DNA of 38,190 nucleotides from Actinomycetes bacterium (GTDB taxonomy: Bacteria > Actinomycetota > Acidimicrobiia > Acidimicrobiales > SZUA-35), in assembly GCA_024227975.1 (NCBI GenBank), contig JAAETV010000102.1:1-38190 (forward strand), given 5' to 3'. The translations under genes and the position numbers were made by a program. How positions within the stretch are numbered: position 1 is the stretch's first letter; the number at the start of each line of letters is the position of its first letter. Positions 1-9,091 of this stretch are shown here, one piece after another. The notes under the pieces were generated by a model. That model made no database searches, was not told where the DNA came from, and saw only the letters and a list, made by a program, of their open reading frames with translations.

Positions 1-150
1 CGAGTCGAGCTCGGTCTGGACGATGGTTGGGTCGAGCTCGGGCCGGGGGACGTTGTCGTCCAGCGCGCCACCCGCCACGCCTGGAGGCTGCTTGGCAATG
101 AGCCGTGCCGTATCGCCTGGATCCTGATTGCCAGCCCCAACTACTGCTGA
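1..150 (+). CDS. Cupin-domain protein, C-terminal end (gene starts before the window)
   Basis: Frame 1 is open from the first base to a TGA at 148-150 and gives 49 residues. They contain the closing strands of a cupin barrel: a G-P-G-D-V-V-V-Q-R turn, then a T-R-H-A-W segment (the usual second-motif His), then N-E-P-C-R-I-A-W-I-L-I. In the cupin family this pattern forms the last beta hairpin of a small metal-binding barrel. The N-terminal metal-binding motif lies outside the window, so substrate and function cannot be assigned. The stop is followed by about 70 bases before the copper ATPase, which has its own promoter, so the two genes are probably separate transcripts. Confidence 0.75.
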   Translation, partial: RVELGLDDGWVELGPGDVVVQRATRHAWRLLGNEPCRIAWILIASPNYC

Positions 151-184
151 AACTGCTGAATCGTGGTCGGTATGGTCAAAGCCC

Positions 185-216
185 TTGACCTTCCAGTCGA
201 CTGGAAGCCGTAAGCT
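185..216 (+). promoter_or_regulatory. MerR-type operator/promoter for the copper-efflux operon
   Basis: A -35 hexamer TTGACC (185-190) is separated from a -10-like TAAGCT (211-216) by about 19-20 bp. That is the over-long spacer typical of promoters activated by MerR-family metal sensors. A perfect 18-bp palindrome, CTTCCAGTCGACTGGAAG (190-207), fills the spacer, as in CueR/ZntR sites. The predicted transcription start falls at about 222-224, so the mRNA would be essentially leaderless at the ATG at 223. A MerR-family gene with metal-ligand cysteines lies at 21447-21851 and is a candidate regulator, but this link is inference. Confidence 0.7.
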
Positions 217-222
217 GACGAC

Positions 223-2466
223 ATGGTTTCAGGCAACAATACGGCGCGCTCAGATCGGGAGCGGTCGGATCTGGCGATCGACGGTATGACCTGCGCCGCT
301 TGCGCCAATCGGATCCAGCGAGGCTTGTCGAAGCTCGACGGCGTGAGTGAGGCCCGGGTCAACTACGCCACCGGGCGGGCCACGGTGATCCACGATGTCG
401 CCGTTGCCGACGACGCATTCCGAGCCACGATCGAAGGTCTCGGCTACGGGGTCATCGACGATGATGAGGGTGATGATGCCGAGGCCCGCCGGGAGGCCTA
501 CCTATGGCAGCGGTTCCTGGTCGCGGTCATCTTGGCCCTGCCGGCCATGGCGATCTCGATGATTTCCCCTCTGCGGTTCACGGGTTGGGAGTGGGTGGTT
601 GGCGCCCTGTCGACCCCAGTCGTCTTCTGGTCGGGCTGGTCGTTCCACCGAGCGGCCATCCTCAACATCCGTCACGGCTCGACGACCATGGACACCCTCG
701 TGTCAATGGGATCGACGGCGTCATGGTTGTGGTCGGCAGTCGTGCTGGTCGGGGGTATCGAAGGGGGACACATCTACTTCGAGACCGGGGCCGTCATCGT
801 GACCCTGATCCTGTTGGGTAAGTACTTCGAGCTGCGGGCCAAGCGTCGCTCCGGTGACGCCATCCGAGCCTTGGCTGACCTCGGGGCTCACACTGCCCGC
901 CTGGAGGATGGCACCGAGATTGCCTTCGAAGACCTGGCCGCTGGTATGAGGTTCATCGTCAGGCCGGGGGAGAAGATCGCTACCGACGGCAAGATCGTCG
1001 AGGGCCAGTCAGCAGTCGATATGTCCATGGTCACCGGCGAACCGGTTCCGGTCGAAGTCGGGGTCGGAGATGAGGTGATCGGGGCCACAGTCAACGCCAA
1101 TGGATCGCTCGTGGTCGAGGCGACCCGGGTCGGGGCCGACACCGCCCTGGCCCAGATCATCCGTCTCGTCGACGAGGCCCAGGGGAGCCGCGCTGACGTC
1201 CAACGATTGGCCGATCGGGTTTCGGCCGTATTCGTTCCCCTTGCCATCGTGGCCGCCATCGTGACCCTCATTGGCTGGTTTCTCACCGGCCATGATGCCA
1301 ACGAGGCGTTCACCTCAGCCGTTGCCGTGCTGATCATCGCCTGCCCCTGCGCCCTCGGATTGGCTACCCCGTTGGGGATCATGGTCGGTACCGGCCGGGG
1401 AGCCCAGCTGGGCGTGATCATCAAGGGGGGTGAGGTACTTGAAGACACCCGTTCGGTCGACGTCGTCATCGTCGACAAGACGGGGACGGTGACCGAGGGG
1501 CGGATGGAGCTGACCGACGTCATCGTTGCATCGGCAACTGACGTTGGCCCCGAGGCCTCTGTGTTGTTGCGACTTGCGGCCTCGGTCGAGGCTCGGTCCG
1601 AGCATCCGATTGCCAATGCCATCAGCGCCGGGTCGGCCACCCACGAACCGGTTGAGCGTTTCGAGAACCGCCCCGGGTATGGAGTCGTGGGCTTCATCGA
1701 CAACACCGAGGTCCGGGTTGGTCGTCGACTCTTGTTCGACTCGATCGCTGACGAAGTCGAGATGGCCGCGGTCAAGGCCGAGGGGGAGGGTTCGACTGCG
1801 GTTTTTGTCGGGCGGGGAGGCGAGGCCGAGGCGGTCTTGGTCGTTGCCGACCGGATCAAGGAGACCTCACCGGCCGCCATTGCCGCCCTTCACCACCAAG
1901 GACTATCGGTCACCCTGCTCACGGGCGACAATGAGCGGACGGCAGCCAACGTCGGAGCCGTCGTCGGCGTTGACCGGGTGATCGCAGAGGTACTGCCTGA
2001 CGACAAGGTGGCCGAGATTCGCCGTCTCCAGTCCGAGGGTCTGCGGGTGGCCATGGTTGGTGATGGGATCAACGATGCCCCGGCCCTGGCCCAAGCTGAT
2101 CTCGGTATCGCCGTTGGGACTGGTACTGATGTGGCTATCGAGGCCTCCGACCTGACCGTCGTCTCGGGAGATCTGCGAGCCGTGGCCGATGCGATCGCCT
2201 TGGCCCGCCGCACCCTCACCACCATCAAGGGCAATCTCTTCTGGGCCTTCGCCTACAACTCTGCCGCCATCCCCTTGGCCGCCTTCGGCATACTCAATCC
2301 CATGATCGCGGCGGGAGCAATGGGGATGTCCTCACTGTTCGTCGTTTCCAACAGTCTCCGCCTGCGCCGCTTTGCTGGCTACCGTCGGTTGCGCTCGCAG
2401 CCGACACCGTCATCGACCCAGACCGGTGTCGATAGAACTACTGAACGAAAGGATCTCGTCACGTGA
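223..2466 (+). CDS. copA: Copper-translocating P1B-type ATPase
   Basis: A heavy-metal export pump of 747 residues. Visible in order: one N-terminal metal-binding domain with the motif M-T-C-A-A-C (Cys24/Cys27), eight predicted membrane spans, T-G-E in the actuator domain (near 271), the membrane metal site C-P-C (374-376), the phosphorylated Asp of D-K-T-G-T (418), the S-E-H-P nucleotide-domain motif and G-D-G-I-N-D (from 613). The late membrane segments carry Y-N-x4-P and M-x-x-S-S, which together with C-P-C are the signature of the Cu(I)-exporting P1B-1 subgroup. It would pump Cu(I) (possibly Ag(I)) out of the cytoplasm using ATP. The start at 223 has no upstream ribosome-binding site but sits at the predicted transcription start of a MerR-type promoter. 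The stop overlaps the next gene (GTGA). Confidence 0.93.
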   Translation: MVSGNNTARSDRERSDLAIDGMTCAACANRIQRGLSKLDGVSEARVNYATGRATVIHDVAVADDAFRATIEGLGYGVIDDDEGDDAEARREAYLWQRFLVAVILALPAMAISMISPLRFTGWEWVVGALSTPVVFWSGWSFHRAAILNIRHGSTTMDTLVSMGSTASWLWSAVVLVGGIEGGHIYFETGAVIVTLILLGKYFELRAKRRSGDAIRALADLGAHTARLEDGTEIAFEDLAAGMRFIVRPGEKIATDGKIVEGQSAVDMSMVTGEPVPVEVGVGDEVIGATVNANGSLVVEATRVGADTALAQIIRLVDEAQGSRADVQRLADRVSAVFVPLAIVAAIVTLIGWFLTGHDANEAFTSAVAVLIIACPCALGLATPLGIMVGTGRGAQLGVIIKGGEVLEDTRSVDVVIVDKTGTVTEGRMELTDVIVASATDVGPEASVLLRLAASVEARSEHPIANAISAGSATHEPVERFENRPGYGVVGFIDNTEVRVGRRLLFDSIADEVEMAAVKAEGEGSTAVFVGRGGEAEAVLVVADRIKETSPAAIAALHHQGLSVTLLTGDNERTAANVGAVVGVDRVIAEVLPDDKVAEIRRLQSEGLRVAMVGDGINDAPALAQADLGIAVGTGTDVAIEASDLTVVSGDLRAVADAIALARRTLTTIKGNLFWAFAYNSAAIPLAAFGILNPMIAAGAMGMSSLFVVSNSLRLRRFAGYRRLRSQPTPSSTQTGVDRTTERKDLVT

Positions 2467-2666
2467 CGAACGAAGCCCTGAAGACCTACAACGTCCCCGA
2501 TATCAGCTGCGACCACTGTGTCGCCGCCATAACCGAGGGCGTGAAGCCAATAGCCGGAGTTGAACGGATCGAGGTCGACCTCGAGTCCAAGACCGTGTCT
2601 GTTGTCGGTGGCGACGATGCCTCGATAATCGCTGCTATCGATGAGGCCGGCTACGACATCGCTTGA
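2463..2666 (+). CDS. copZ: Copper chaperone, CopZ-like HMA protein
   Basis: A free heavy-metal-associated domain of 67 residues with a C-D-H-C ligand motif (Cys16, Cys19) near the N terminus and the usual beta-alpha-beta-beta-alpha-beta length. The GTG start overlaps the copA stop in GTGA, so translation is coupled. It most likely carries Cu(I) in the cytoplasm and hands it to the N-terminal domain of the pump. The ligand motif reads S-C-D-H-C rather than the more usual T-C-x-x-C; the His between the cysteines could tune metal affinity. A role as a separate sensor domain is unlikely given the size and position. Confidence 0.88.
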   Translation: MTNEALKTYNVPDISCDHCVAAITEGVKPIAGVERIEVDLESKTVSVVGGDDASIIAAIDEAGYDIA

Positions 2667-2805
2667 GAGCCACTCCTCGGGGGAACCACACTCGGCCCTG
2701 GGGACGAATCAGACGAGATGTTGCGAATTCGGTGGCTGATCCATTTACAGGCAAGACTGGTGTCGGTATGGTCATCGATGGGGCTGCATACATTCGGAGG
2801 ACAGG

Positions 2806-3621
2806 TTGAGGCCCCCTATTCGCGATCCCGGCGCACCGAAAGGCAAACTAGGTGAGCTCCACCTTTCGCACGGTGCCGGACCCGTCGAGCTAGGTGACGA
2901 CGATTCCACTGAGCTGATCGATGAGTACGCCGTCGATCTTGGCGGCGACGTCTTCCGCGGTGAGACCCATGGCTATGAGTACCCCGTCCGCCTCGACAAC
3001 GACGACTCTGACCTTGATGGCTACGACCATGAGGGCGTCGAGGAGTACGAGAGCACCCTGGTCTGGTACGCCAGGAGGGCCGGCGAGCTGATCCTCCCGG
3101 TGCTCGACCGGATTGAACGGGTGGCCATTGGCTGGATGGCTCACTGGTCGATCCGGGTGGCCGAGATCAGTTTGGGTGTGATCTACATCTGGTTCGGCCT
3201 ACTGAAGTTCGCCCCGGACTTGAGTCCGGCCGAGGAACTGGTCGAAGCAACAGTTACCGCTGTTTCCAGCGCTACCAGGATTCCCTTTCCGACCGCACTG
3301 GCTTTCGGTCTGCTGGCCATGTGGGAGGTGATGACCGGACTCGGGTTTGTCATCCGTCGCTACCGACGCATCGCGATCTGGATGCTCATCCCTCACCTAC
3401 TGGTATCGGCCCTACCGCTCGTCTTGGTACCGGAGCTGGTGTGGACCCGCGCCCCACTCGGACTCACTATGGAGGGACAGTACATCATCACGAACCTGGT
3501 CTTGCTCTCAGCGGGACTTGTGGTCGGCGCTGCCACCCGAACCTCTGAGCTCGGCCTTGATGCGGCAGGCCGCTCCAAGGATGAGCCCCACTCAGATTCC
3601 GAAGTTGGTGGCCTCCCGTAG
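2806..3621 (+). CDS. DoxX-like integral membrane protein with acidic N-terminal extension
   Basis: A protein of 271 residues. Residues 1-85 are hydrophilic and very acidic (runs such as D-D-D-S-T-E and N-D-D-S-D-L-D). The rest holds about four hydrophobic segments with a motif like S-L-G-V-I-Y-I-W-F-G-L-L-K-F followed by P-A-E-E-L-V, which resembles DoxX/YkgB-type four-helix membrane proteins. The start is TTG at 2806, chosen because CGGAGG lies five bases upstream. The function of this family is poorly defined; no catalytic residues are evident. Its 3' end overlaps the end of the opposing SDR gene by 30 bases, so the two transcripts converge and are complementary there. It lies about 140 bases after copZ and need not belong to the copper operon. 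Confidence 0.6.
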   Translation: MRPPIRDPGAPKGKLGELHLSHGAGPVELGDDDSTELIDEYAVDLGGDVFRGETHGYEYPVRLDNDDSDLDGYDHEGVEEYESTLVWYARRAGELILPVLDRIERVAIGWMAHWSIRVAEISLGVIYIWFGLLKFAPDLSPAEELVEATVTAVSSATRIPFPTALAFGLLAMWEVMTGLGFVIRRYRRIAIWMLIPHLLVSALPLVLVPELVWTRAPLGLTMEGQYIITNLVLLSAGLVVGAATRTSELGLDAAGRSKDEPHSDSEVGGLP

Positions 3622-4431
3622 GTAGGTCTCGAATCCATCGGGTCCGAGCTCTTCCCGGCTGGCAATCAAGAGCTTGGAATCGTCACCTGCTTGGATGTGA
3701 CAAGGGGCGTCGGGGGCTGTTGCCTCGACGATGACTCTGGCCACTTCGGCCGCCTCGGCTAGGTGCTGGCGGCCTGGTATGGCTGACCAACCAGCCTCCC
3801 ACTCCTGAGCCATCGATCGATAGGGGGAGCTATCGGGAGCGCGCTCGCTGATCAGGTTGGAGGCAAACGCAGTTGGGATGCGACCAGGCTCAACCACCCT
3901 CATCTGGATACCGAAACCTGAGGTCTCGTAGCGGATGGCATCGGTCAGGGCCCCAACGGCGTGTTTGGCCGCGCTGTAGTACGACTGGAACGGCACCGCC
4001 ACCCGGCCGATGATCGACCCAACGTTGACGATCGTGCCCCCACCGGCGGCCCGCATAGAGGGCAACACGGCCTTCATCATGGCAATCGTTCCGAACACGT
4101 TGGTCTCGAAGATCTGGCGGTAGATGGCCTCGTCGGCTTCCTCGAACGATCCGATAGCGCCGATGCCGGCATTGTTGACCAGTACGTCGATTGTGCTGTG
4201 CTGGGCCAGAGCCGTCTCGACCACGGAGGCCACCGATGCAGGGTCGGTCACGTCGAGGATGACCGGCTCGACCTTCAGGCCGGCGCAGCCGTCGGCCACG
4301 GTGGCCAGGGACGCCTCACGGCGTACCCCGGCAACCACGGTGTCACCACGCTGACCAAAGGCCACGACCGCCTCGAGTCCAATGCCCGAGCTACAGCCGG
4401 TGATCAGCACACAGCCCGGGGGGCCAGCCAC
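3592..4431 (-). CDS. Short-chain dehydrogenase/reductase (classical SDR)
   Basis: A protein of 279 residues with the classical SDR signatures: T-G-C-S-S-G-I-G nucleotide-binding loop (11-18), N-N-A-G (86-89), catalytic Ser139 and the Y-S-A-A-K pair (Tyr152, Lys156). It would oxidise or reduce an alcohol/ketone substrate with NAD(P). The V-R-R segment after the second beta strand (about 37-39), and no acidic residue there, suggest NADP preference, which is inference. It begins only four bases after the stop of the thiolase gene on the same strand, so the two probably form one transcript, possibly in fatty-acid or steroid-type degradation. Substrate not predictable. Confidence 0.85.
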   Translation of the reverse strand: MAGPPGCVLITGCSSGIGLEAVVAFGQRGDTVVAGVRREASLATVADGCAGLKVEPVILDVTDPASVASVVETALAQHSTIDVLVNNAGIGAIGSFEEADEAIYRQIFETNVFGTIAMMKAVLPSMRAAGGGTIVNVGSIIGRVAVPFQSYYSAAKHAVGALTDAIRYETSGFGIQMRVVEPGRIPTAFASNLISERAPDSSPYRSMAQEWEAGWSAIPGRQHLAEAAEVARVIVEATAPDAPCHIQAGDDSKLLIASREELGPDGFETYLREATNFGI

Positions 4432-4435
4432 TGTC

Positions 4436-5620
4436 CTAGATGCGCTCGATCAGGGTGCCGGTACCGAGACCGCCACCACAGCACATGGTGATGACGCCAT
4501 AGCGTCCACCCGCTCGCTGGAGCTCGTGGACCGCTTTGGTGGTCAGGAAACAGCCGGTGCCGCCGAGGGGATGGCCCAGGGCAATGGCGCCCCCGTTGGG
4601 GTTCACCTTCTCCATGTCGGGGCTGAGCTCCTTCTCCCATGCCAGCACGACCGAGGCGAACGCTTCGTTGATCTCGACAACGTCGACATCGTCGATGCTG
4701 ATGCCCTGGCGCTCCAGAACCTTGCGGGTGGCCGGGATCGGGCCCTCCAACATCAAGACCGGGTCACAACCGACGAGGGCGGTTTGTAGGACCCGGGCCA
4801 TGGGGGTCGCCCCGAGCTCGGCTGCCTTCTCGGCGCTCATCAGGAGTACGGCACTGGCCCCATCGGCGATCTGTGAGGCTGAACCGGCGGTGTGGACCCC
4901 ATCCTCGCGGGCCACCGGCTTCAGATTGGCCAACTGCTCCAGGCTGGTGTCACGGGGGATCTCGTCGGCGGTGACGGTGATGGTCTCGTCGGTCTTCTTG
5001 CCGTCGGCATCAAGGACGGGGGCTTCGATCGGGATGATCTGGGTGTCGAAGCGGCCTTCGGTAATGGCCCGAGCAGCCCGCTCCTGAGACTGGAGACCGA
5101 ACTGGTCAGTGTCCTGGCGGGAGATCCCGTAGGTGTCTGCTATCCGCTCCGAGCCCTCGAACTGGCTGGTGAACTCATAGTGCTCGAAGTAGCTCCGACT
5201 CACGGGCTTGCCGTAGCCCGCCTTGGCTCCAGCGATGGCGTCGGACCCGATGGGCAGGATGCTCATGGCCTCGACGCCACAGGCCAACACCACGTCTTCG
5301 GCTCCCGATGCGATCAGGGCATGGGCCATGTTCACGGCGTGTTGCGACGAACCGCACTGGGCATCGACGGTGGTAGCCGCCACTTCCTCGGCCCCACCAT
5401 GGCTGAGCCAGGCCGTTCGGGTGATGTTCATGGCCTGAGCCCCGACCTTGTTGATGCAACCGCCGACCACCTGGCCCACGTCGCTGGTGGAGATGCCGGC
5501 CCGCTTGACCACCTCCATCATCACCGGGCCCAGCACATCGGCCGGGTGGGCTCCAGCTAGTGACCCGTTGCGCTTGCCGATCGGGGACCTACCGGCCTCG
5601 ACGATGACGACCTCGTTCAT
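4436..5620 (-). CDS. Acetyl-CoA acetyltransferase family thiolase
   Basis: A thiolase of 394 residues, the normal length for the soluble degradative/biosynthetic class. The nucleophile is Cys89 in D-A-Q-C-G-S-S-Q-H; the second active-site region reads N-E-A-F, then G-H-P-L-G-G-T-G (His) and C-C-G-G-G-L-G-T-G near the C terminus (general acid/base Cys). It catalyses CoA-dependent cleavage of 3-ketoacyl-CoA or the reverse condensation. The start at 5620 is preferred over an upstream in-frame candidate (5650) because CAGGAGTC lies six bases before it and the thiolase fold begins at once with N-E-V-V-I-V. Followed closely by the SDR gene; together they suggest a beta-oxidation-type acyl-CoA step. 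Confidence 0.92.
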   Translation of the reverse strand: MNEVVIVEAGRSPIGKRNGSLAGAHPADVLGPVMMEVVKRAGISTSDVGQVVGGCINKVGAQAMNITRTAWLSHGGAEEVAATTVDAQCGSSQHAVNMAHALIASGAEDVVLACGVEAMSILPIGSDAIAGAKAGYGKPVSRSYFEHYEFTSQFEGSERIADTYGISRQDTDQFGLQSQERAARAITEGRFDTQIIPIEAPVLDADGKKTDETITVTADEIPRDTSLEQLANLKPVAREDGVHTAGSASQIADGASAVLLMSAEKAAELGATPMARVLQTALVGCDPVLMLEGPIPATRKVLERQGISIDDVDVVEINEAFASVVLAWEKELSPDMEKVNPNGGAIALGHPLGGTGCFLTTKAVHELQRAGGRYGVITMCCGGGLGTGTLIERI

Positions 5621-5714
5621 GATGACTCCTGTTTGGTGACTACCGGCCAATGCTAGCTCTGCCCCCCGGGGCCATAGCCAGACGAGCCAGGCGTCAGCCT
5701 TGGTCCAGGTTGGA

Positions 5715-6663
5715 TCAGATCTCGATCGTGTGGTGTCCCTTGGTCAGGAAGTGGTAGCTGAAACGACCGGTCGGGTCGTTCTCGGTGGCCATGGTCTCCA
5801 CCAGGTCCTCGAGCTCAGTCATGTGCTCTTTCCGGGACTCCGACAGGCCAGGGGTATCGCCCGCGCTGGTGAACCAGAAGGTGAAGGGGGTGTTCGGTCC
5901 GATCCGTTCGCCCCCAACTCCGAGACGGGCCTTGACCATGGCCGCGACCACGCTCTTCTCCGGGTTGTGGCGGGCCCCACTTGCGGCAGAACACACTGTG
6001 GTCAGCGCCAACCCGATTGACGAAGTCCTCGGTCACATTGGCCTCGGCCCCATGATGTTGCACCTTGAGGATGTCGACATGGACGGTGCCGTTGTCATCG
6101 AGCTTCTCGCACTGGCCCAGGCCAGTGAGGATGTCCTCCGATGACCCGTCGCCCGTAAGCAGGATGGTTGAACCTGATTCGTCCTTGATCAGCAGCACGA
6201 GGGAGGCCAGGTTCGGAGCGGTGATGGTTCCTTCCCCCAGGGCGGTATCGAGCCGGGGGTCTGGTAGTCGGCCAGCATCAAGCCCGCTGAGGCGTTTCTC
6301 GTCTTCGAGCATCTCTGCTTGGAGGCGCCGCAAGGCCTTCTGGCTCCGGCCGAGCCACTTCCTCCAGCGGGCCTCGAGATCCTCGACTGCCTCGGTGGTA
6401 GGCCCGATGACGTCGATGGTGAAAGGTCCGATCCGGCGGAACTCGGCGGTCCCGACGATCATCAGCTCGTTGCGAGGTCGGTTCCGCTCGATATTGAGCT
6501 GGCGGGTCGAGATACGCCGGGGCAGCTCCATCGACGACCGTTCGCCAGTAGCCAGATTGTCGCAGTGGGAGGCCAGGGCATTGGGGTCGGGATCTATCGA
6601 TCCGGCGAAGGTGGCGGCGGTCGTGGCTAGTGTGGCTTCGATCTCTGGCTCGAGCTCCTCACC
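5715..6663 (-). pseudogene. Metallo-beta-lactamase-fold hydrolase remnant (N-terminus lost, frameshifted)
   Basis: Reading leftward from about 6663, one frame gives a segment with T-I-L-L-T-G-D-G-S-S-E-D and then L-K-V-Q-H-H-G-A, the C-terminal half of a ComEC-like metallo-beta-lactamase-fold domain. At about 5984-5988 that frame drifts into low-complexity residues, while another frame takes over with G-A-R-H-N-P-E-K-S-V-V and runs to the stop at 5715. Removing one C from the GCGGCA run restores a join reading V-F-C-A-S-G-A-R-H-N-P-E. The N-terminal H-x-H-x-D-H metal-site half is absent: the frame is closed by a TGA just upstream, where the S8 peptidase remnant ends. A sequencing error could explain the frameshift but not the missing N-terminal half. 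Confidence 0.75.
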
Positions 6664-7665
6664 GATTCATGTCGGCGATGAGGCCGGCGGCCGGGATGTG
6701 GCCACTGGCGTGAATCCGACCCGAGGCGTAGCCGACGTCACCCTCGAACTGGGCTGCCTCTTGGCCCGAGTTGCCAGCGGCTACGGCGTCAGCGGCCGTG
6801 AGGGCGATCGTCACCCCAACCAGGACTGCCTGGGGGCACACCTCCTGATTGCCGGCGGCGATGCTGGCCACATGGGTGCCGTGAGACCCGACCTGCATGG
6901 TCGACTGGGGGAGGAAGTCGCTGGGGGCGACCCCGACGGCGGCCGCATCGGCGATAGCCCGGTTCATGTCCTCAGCGGTCAGCACCACCCCGTACCCAAA
7001 GGGAGAATCGGCCTCCTCAGATGGAGACGGGGGAGTGGCACCCTGGTCCCAGATCTTCTCGAAGCGGGTCTTGCCACTTCGCATGAAATCGAGGTGGGCA
7101 AAGTCGAAGCCGCCAACGTCGATGATGCCAACGATCACGGCACGGTCATCTGGTTCCGGGAGTTCGGCTTCGGCTTCTCCCGAGATCCGGGCGTCGGGAG
7201 GCTTCAGGCTCCGGATGATGCCAGTTGGTGTCGGTTGGGACAGGGTACGCCGGCCTCGATATAGGCGATCCCCTCCTCGAAGGGGCCCGATCCCAAGCCC
7301 CGGGAGAGACGAGTGACCTCCGCTGGAGTCAGCTCAACGGTGGCCAGATCGCCTTTCATTGCTGAAGGTGCTGCGCCGCCCGGAAGGTCTGTCGTGCTCG
7401 ACCGGAAGCTATCGAGATGGACGAAGCAGCTGACCAAGGCAGCGTCTGTAGCATCCTTGCGGCTCGGCGGCTTCTCGATGTCGTCATCTGGTTGGGCCCT
7501 GGCCGCGGCGTCGGCTAGGTCGACGTGGGCGTTGCGAGACCTCGGAGATCCGCTCGTCACCGAGGCCGACATGGCCGCCCGATAGCCGTTGACCTCAGCG
7601 TCACCGTTGACGATCATCCGCAGCTTCGGTGAGAGCCGTTGGCGGTACTCGGCTTCATTGCTCAT
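6659..7665 (-). pseudogene. Subtilisin-like (S8) peptidase remnant (frameshift, internal deletion, no catalytic Ser)
   Basis: The gene starts with ATG at 7665 (AAGGGG nine bases upstream) and runs in one frame to a stop at 7204. The continuation lies in a different frame: the linker and I-V-G-I-I-D-V-G-G-F-D (catalytic Asp region) and G-S-H-G-T-H-V-A-S-I-A-A-G (catalytic His) end at 6659. The frame change lies near 7235-7245. After the His motif, sequence typical of the start of the fold passes directly into A-V-A-A-G-N-S-G-Q-E-A-A (the oxyanion-Asn region), so roughly 60-70 residues appear deleted. The segment with the catalytic G-T-S is missing altogether. The locus cannot make an active S8 enzyme. 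It sits directly upstream of the MBL remnant, as if the two were once adjacent genes. Confidence 0.78.
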
Positions 7666-7769
7666 CGATGGTGTCCCCTTAACACCCACGCCATCTTCGT
7701 GGCTTCAGTCTCGCGCGCTGTCTCGCCCCTCTTGGGCGATACCGGATGAGCGATGGATCCCACCGCGAC

Positions 7770-8972
7770 CTAGGAAAGGTGATGGCGGAGGACTTGGGCG
7801 TAGACGGCGCACACCTCGACGAGGTTGGCGATGGGCACATGCTCATCCGGGGCGTGCATGACGTCCATGGGTCCTGGTCCGTAGGCAACGGCAGGGATGC
7901 CAGCCCTGCTGTAGACGCGGGTTTCGAGGCAGCCCGGACACATCGACAGGGGCGCATGTCTACCGCCGGCCTGTTCGATACTTCTCTGGAAGGAGCCAAT
8001 CAGGGCCTCGTCCGGTGAGGTGAACGCAGGGTCGACGTCTTGCAGGATCGTGTAGCTCAGAGGGTGAAGGCTGGCCAGGTGATCGAGTCGGGCGATCAGG
8101 TCGGCCTTGGCTTGGTCGTAGTCCTCGTCGGGATTGGGTCGGCGGTCGATGGTGAATCGGAACTCGCCGGGAACGATGTTGAAGTTCGTGCCCCCGCCTG
8201 AGATGCCGCCTATCAGCATGATCGAGGCCCTGGCCGCTTCGGGCTCGATGCGTAGCTCGGTTCGATGGAGAGCCACCTCGTTGGCGTACTCGATGAGGTC
8301 GGCGATGGCCGCGTGGGCTTCCACGAAGGCGTTTACCCCTGTGTAGTGGAGCCCGACATGGGCCGGGCGGCCCGACACCGTGACCTCGACGGTGAAAGCA
8401 CCCCGCGCCGCGTACCAGATGTTCGGGAAGCTGGGCTCAGCGACAATGGCCCCGACAGCATTCGTGGCATCGAGGATGCCCAACTCCTCGAGTCGTTCGG
8501 AACCATCTGCCCCGCCGGTCTCTTCATCGGGAACGAACACGATTCTGATCCTGCCGCCCCCACCGGAGTCTCGATGGATGACGGCGGCGATCAGCATGGC
8601 GACAAGGCCGCCCTTCATGTCGCACGTCCCCCGACCTCGTAGCGAGCCATCGACTTCGACCGGGTCGAACTGGTCGGTCGAGAATGCGGGGACGACGTCA
8701 TAGTGGCCGTGCAGGTACATCGTCGGACCATGATCTCCGATGGTGGCAACAATGATCCGGTGCTCACCGCCCGAGAGCGAACTGTCGGTCACCAGATAGG
8801 GGATTCCGAGCTCATCGAGTTGTCGACAGATCCAGTCCTGGCACGGTCGAAGCTCAGTCCCTGGTGGATTCTCGGTCGGGAACGAAACGAACTCCTTGGT
8901 CAGGCGAACGAGCTCGTCGATACGGCTGGCCACCGCAGCCGTGATGAGGTCGTACTGTGCCGAATCACCCAC
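7770..8972 (-). CDS. M20-family metallopeptidase/deacylase (ArgE/DapE type)
   Basis: A protein of 400 residues with the M20 metal ligands in order: L-H-G-H-Y-D-V-V-P (first His/Asp), G-R-G-T-C-D-M-K-G-G (bridging Asp), P-D-E-E-T-G-G (catalytic and metal Glu), A-E-P-S-F, and a C-terminal M-H-A-P-D-E-H-V-P (last His). The central lid/dimerisation domain is present (G-R-P-A-H-V-G, N-I-V-P-G-E-F). The family hydrolyses amide bonds of N-acyl amino acids, succinyl-diaminopimelate or small peptides with two zinc ions. The exact substrate cannot be read from sequence. The start is GTG at 8972 with only a weak ribosome-binding site. Divergent from the lipoprotein gene across about 120 bases. Confidence 0.9.
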   Translation of the reverse strand: MGDSAQYDLITAAVASRIDELVRLTKEFVSFPTENPPGTELRPCQDWICRQLDELGIPYLVTDSSLSGGEHRIIVATIGDHGPTMYLHGHYDVVPAFSTDQFDPVEVDGSLRGRGTCDMKGGLVAMLIAAVIHRDSGGGGRIRIVFVPDEETGGADGSERLEELGILDATNAVGAIVAEPSFPNIWYAARGAFTVEVTVSGRPAHVGLHYTGVNAFVEAHAAIADLIEYANEVALHRTELRIEPEAARASIMLIGGISGGGTNFNIVPGEFRFTIDRRPNPDEDYDQAKADLIARLDHLASLHPLSYTILQDVDPAFTSPDEALIGSFQRSIEQAGGRHAPLSMCPGCLETRVYSRAGIPAVAYGPGPMDVMHAPDEHVPIANLVEVCAVYAQVLRHHLS

Positions 8973-9091
8973 GAGCCGGTTGCCTTGGATGATCCGGGGC
9001 AGCTGACATCGCCCAAACGATAGTCATCCCCTCCTACGATCCAGGCAGCACATCAACCGAGCCGGCTGGCCCTGGTGACGAAGGATCCGAT

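Noticed and set aside
888..1880. A 330-codon minus-strand frame inside copA
   Set aside because: Thr/Ser/Arg-rich antisense shadow of the ATPase, with no recognisable domain.
6065..7264. A 399-codon open frame on the plus strand opposite the S8/MBL remnants
   Set aside because: Its translation is Ser/Arg/Gly-rich low complexity with no motif. The minus strand carries clear S8 and MBL motifs, so this is a shadow of GC-rich codon use.
5715..7665. Programmed ribosomal frameshifting to make a functional S8/MBL fusion
   Set aside because: Both catalytic cores lack essential segments, not only the reading frame, so recoding could not restore activity.
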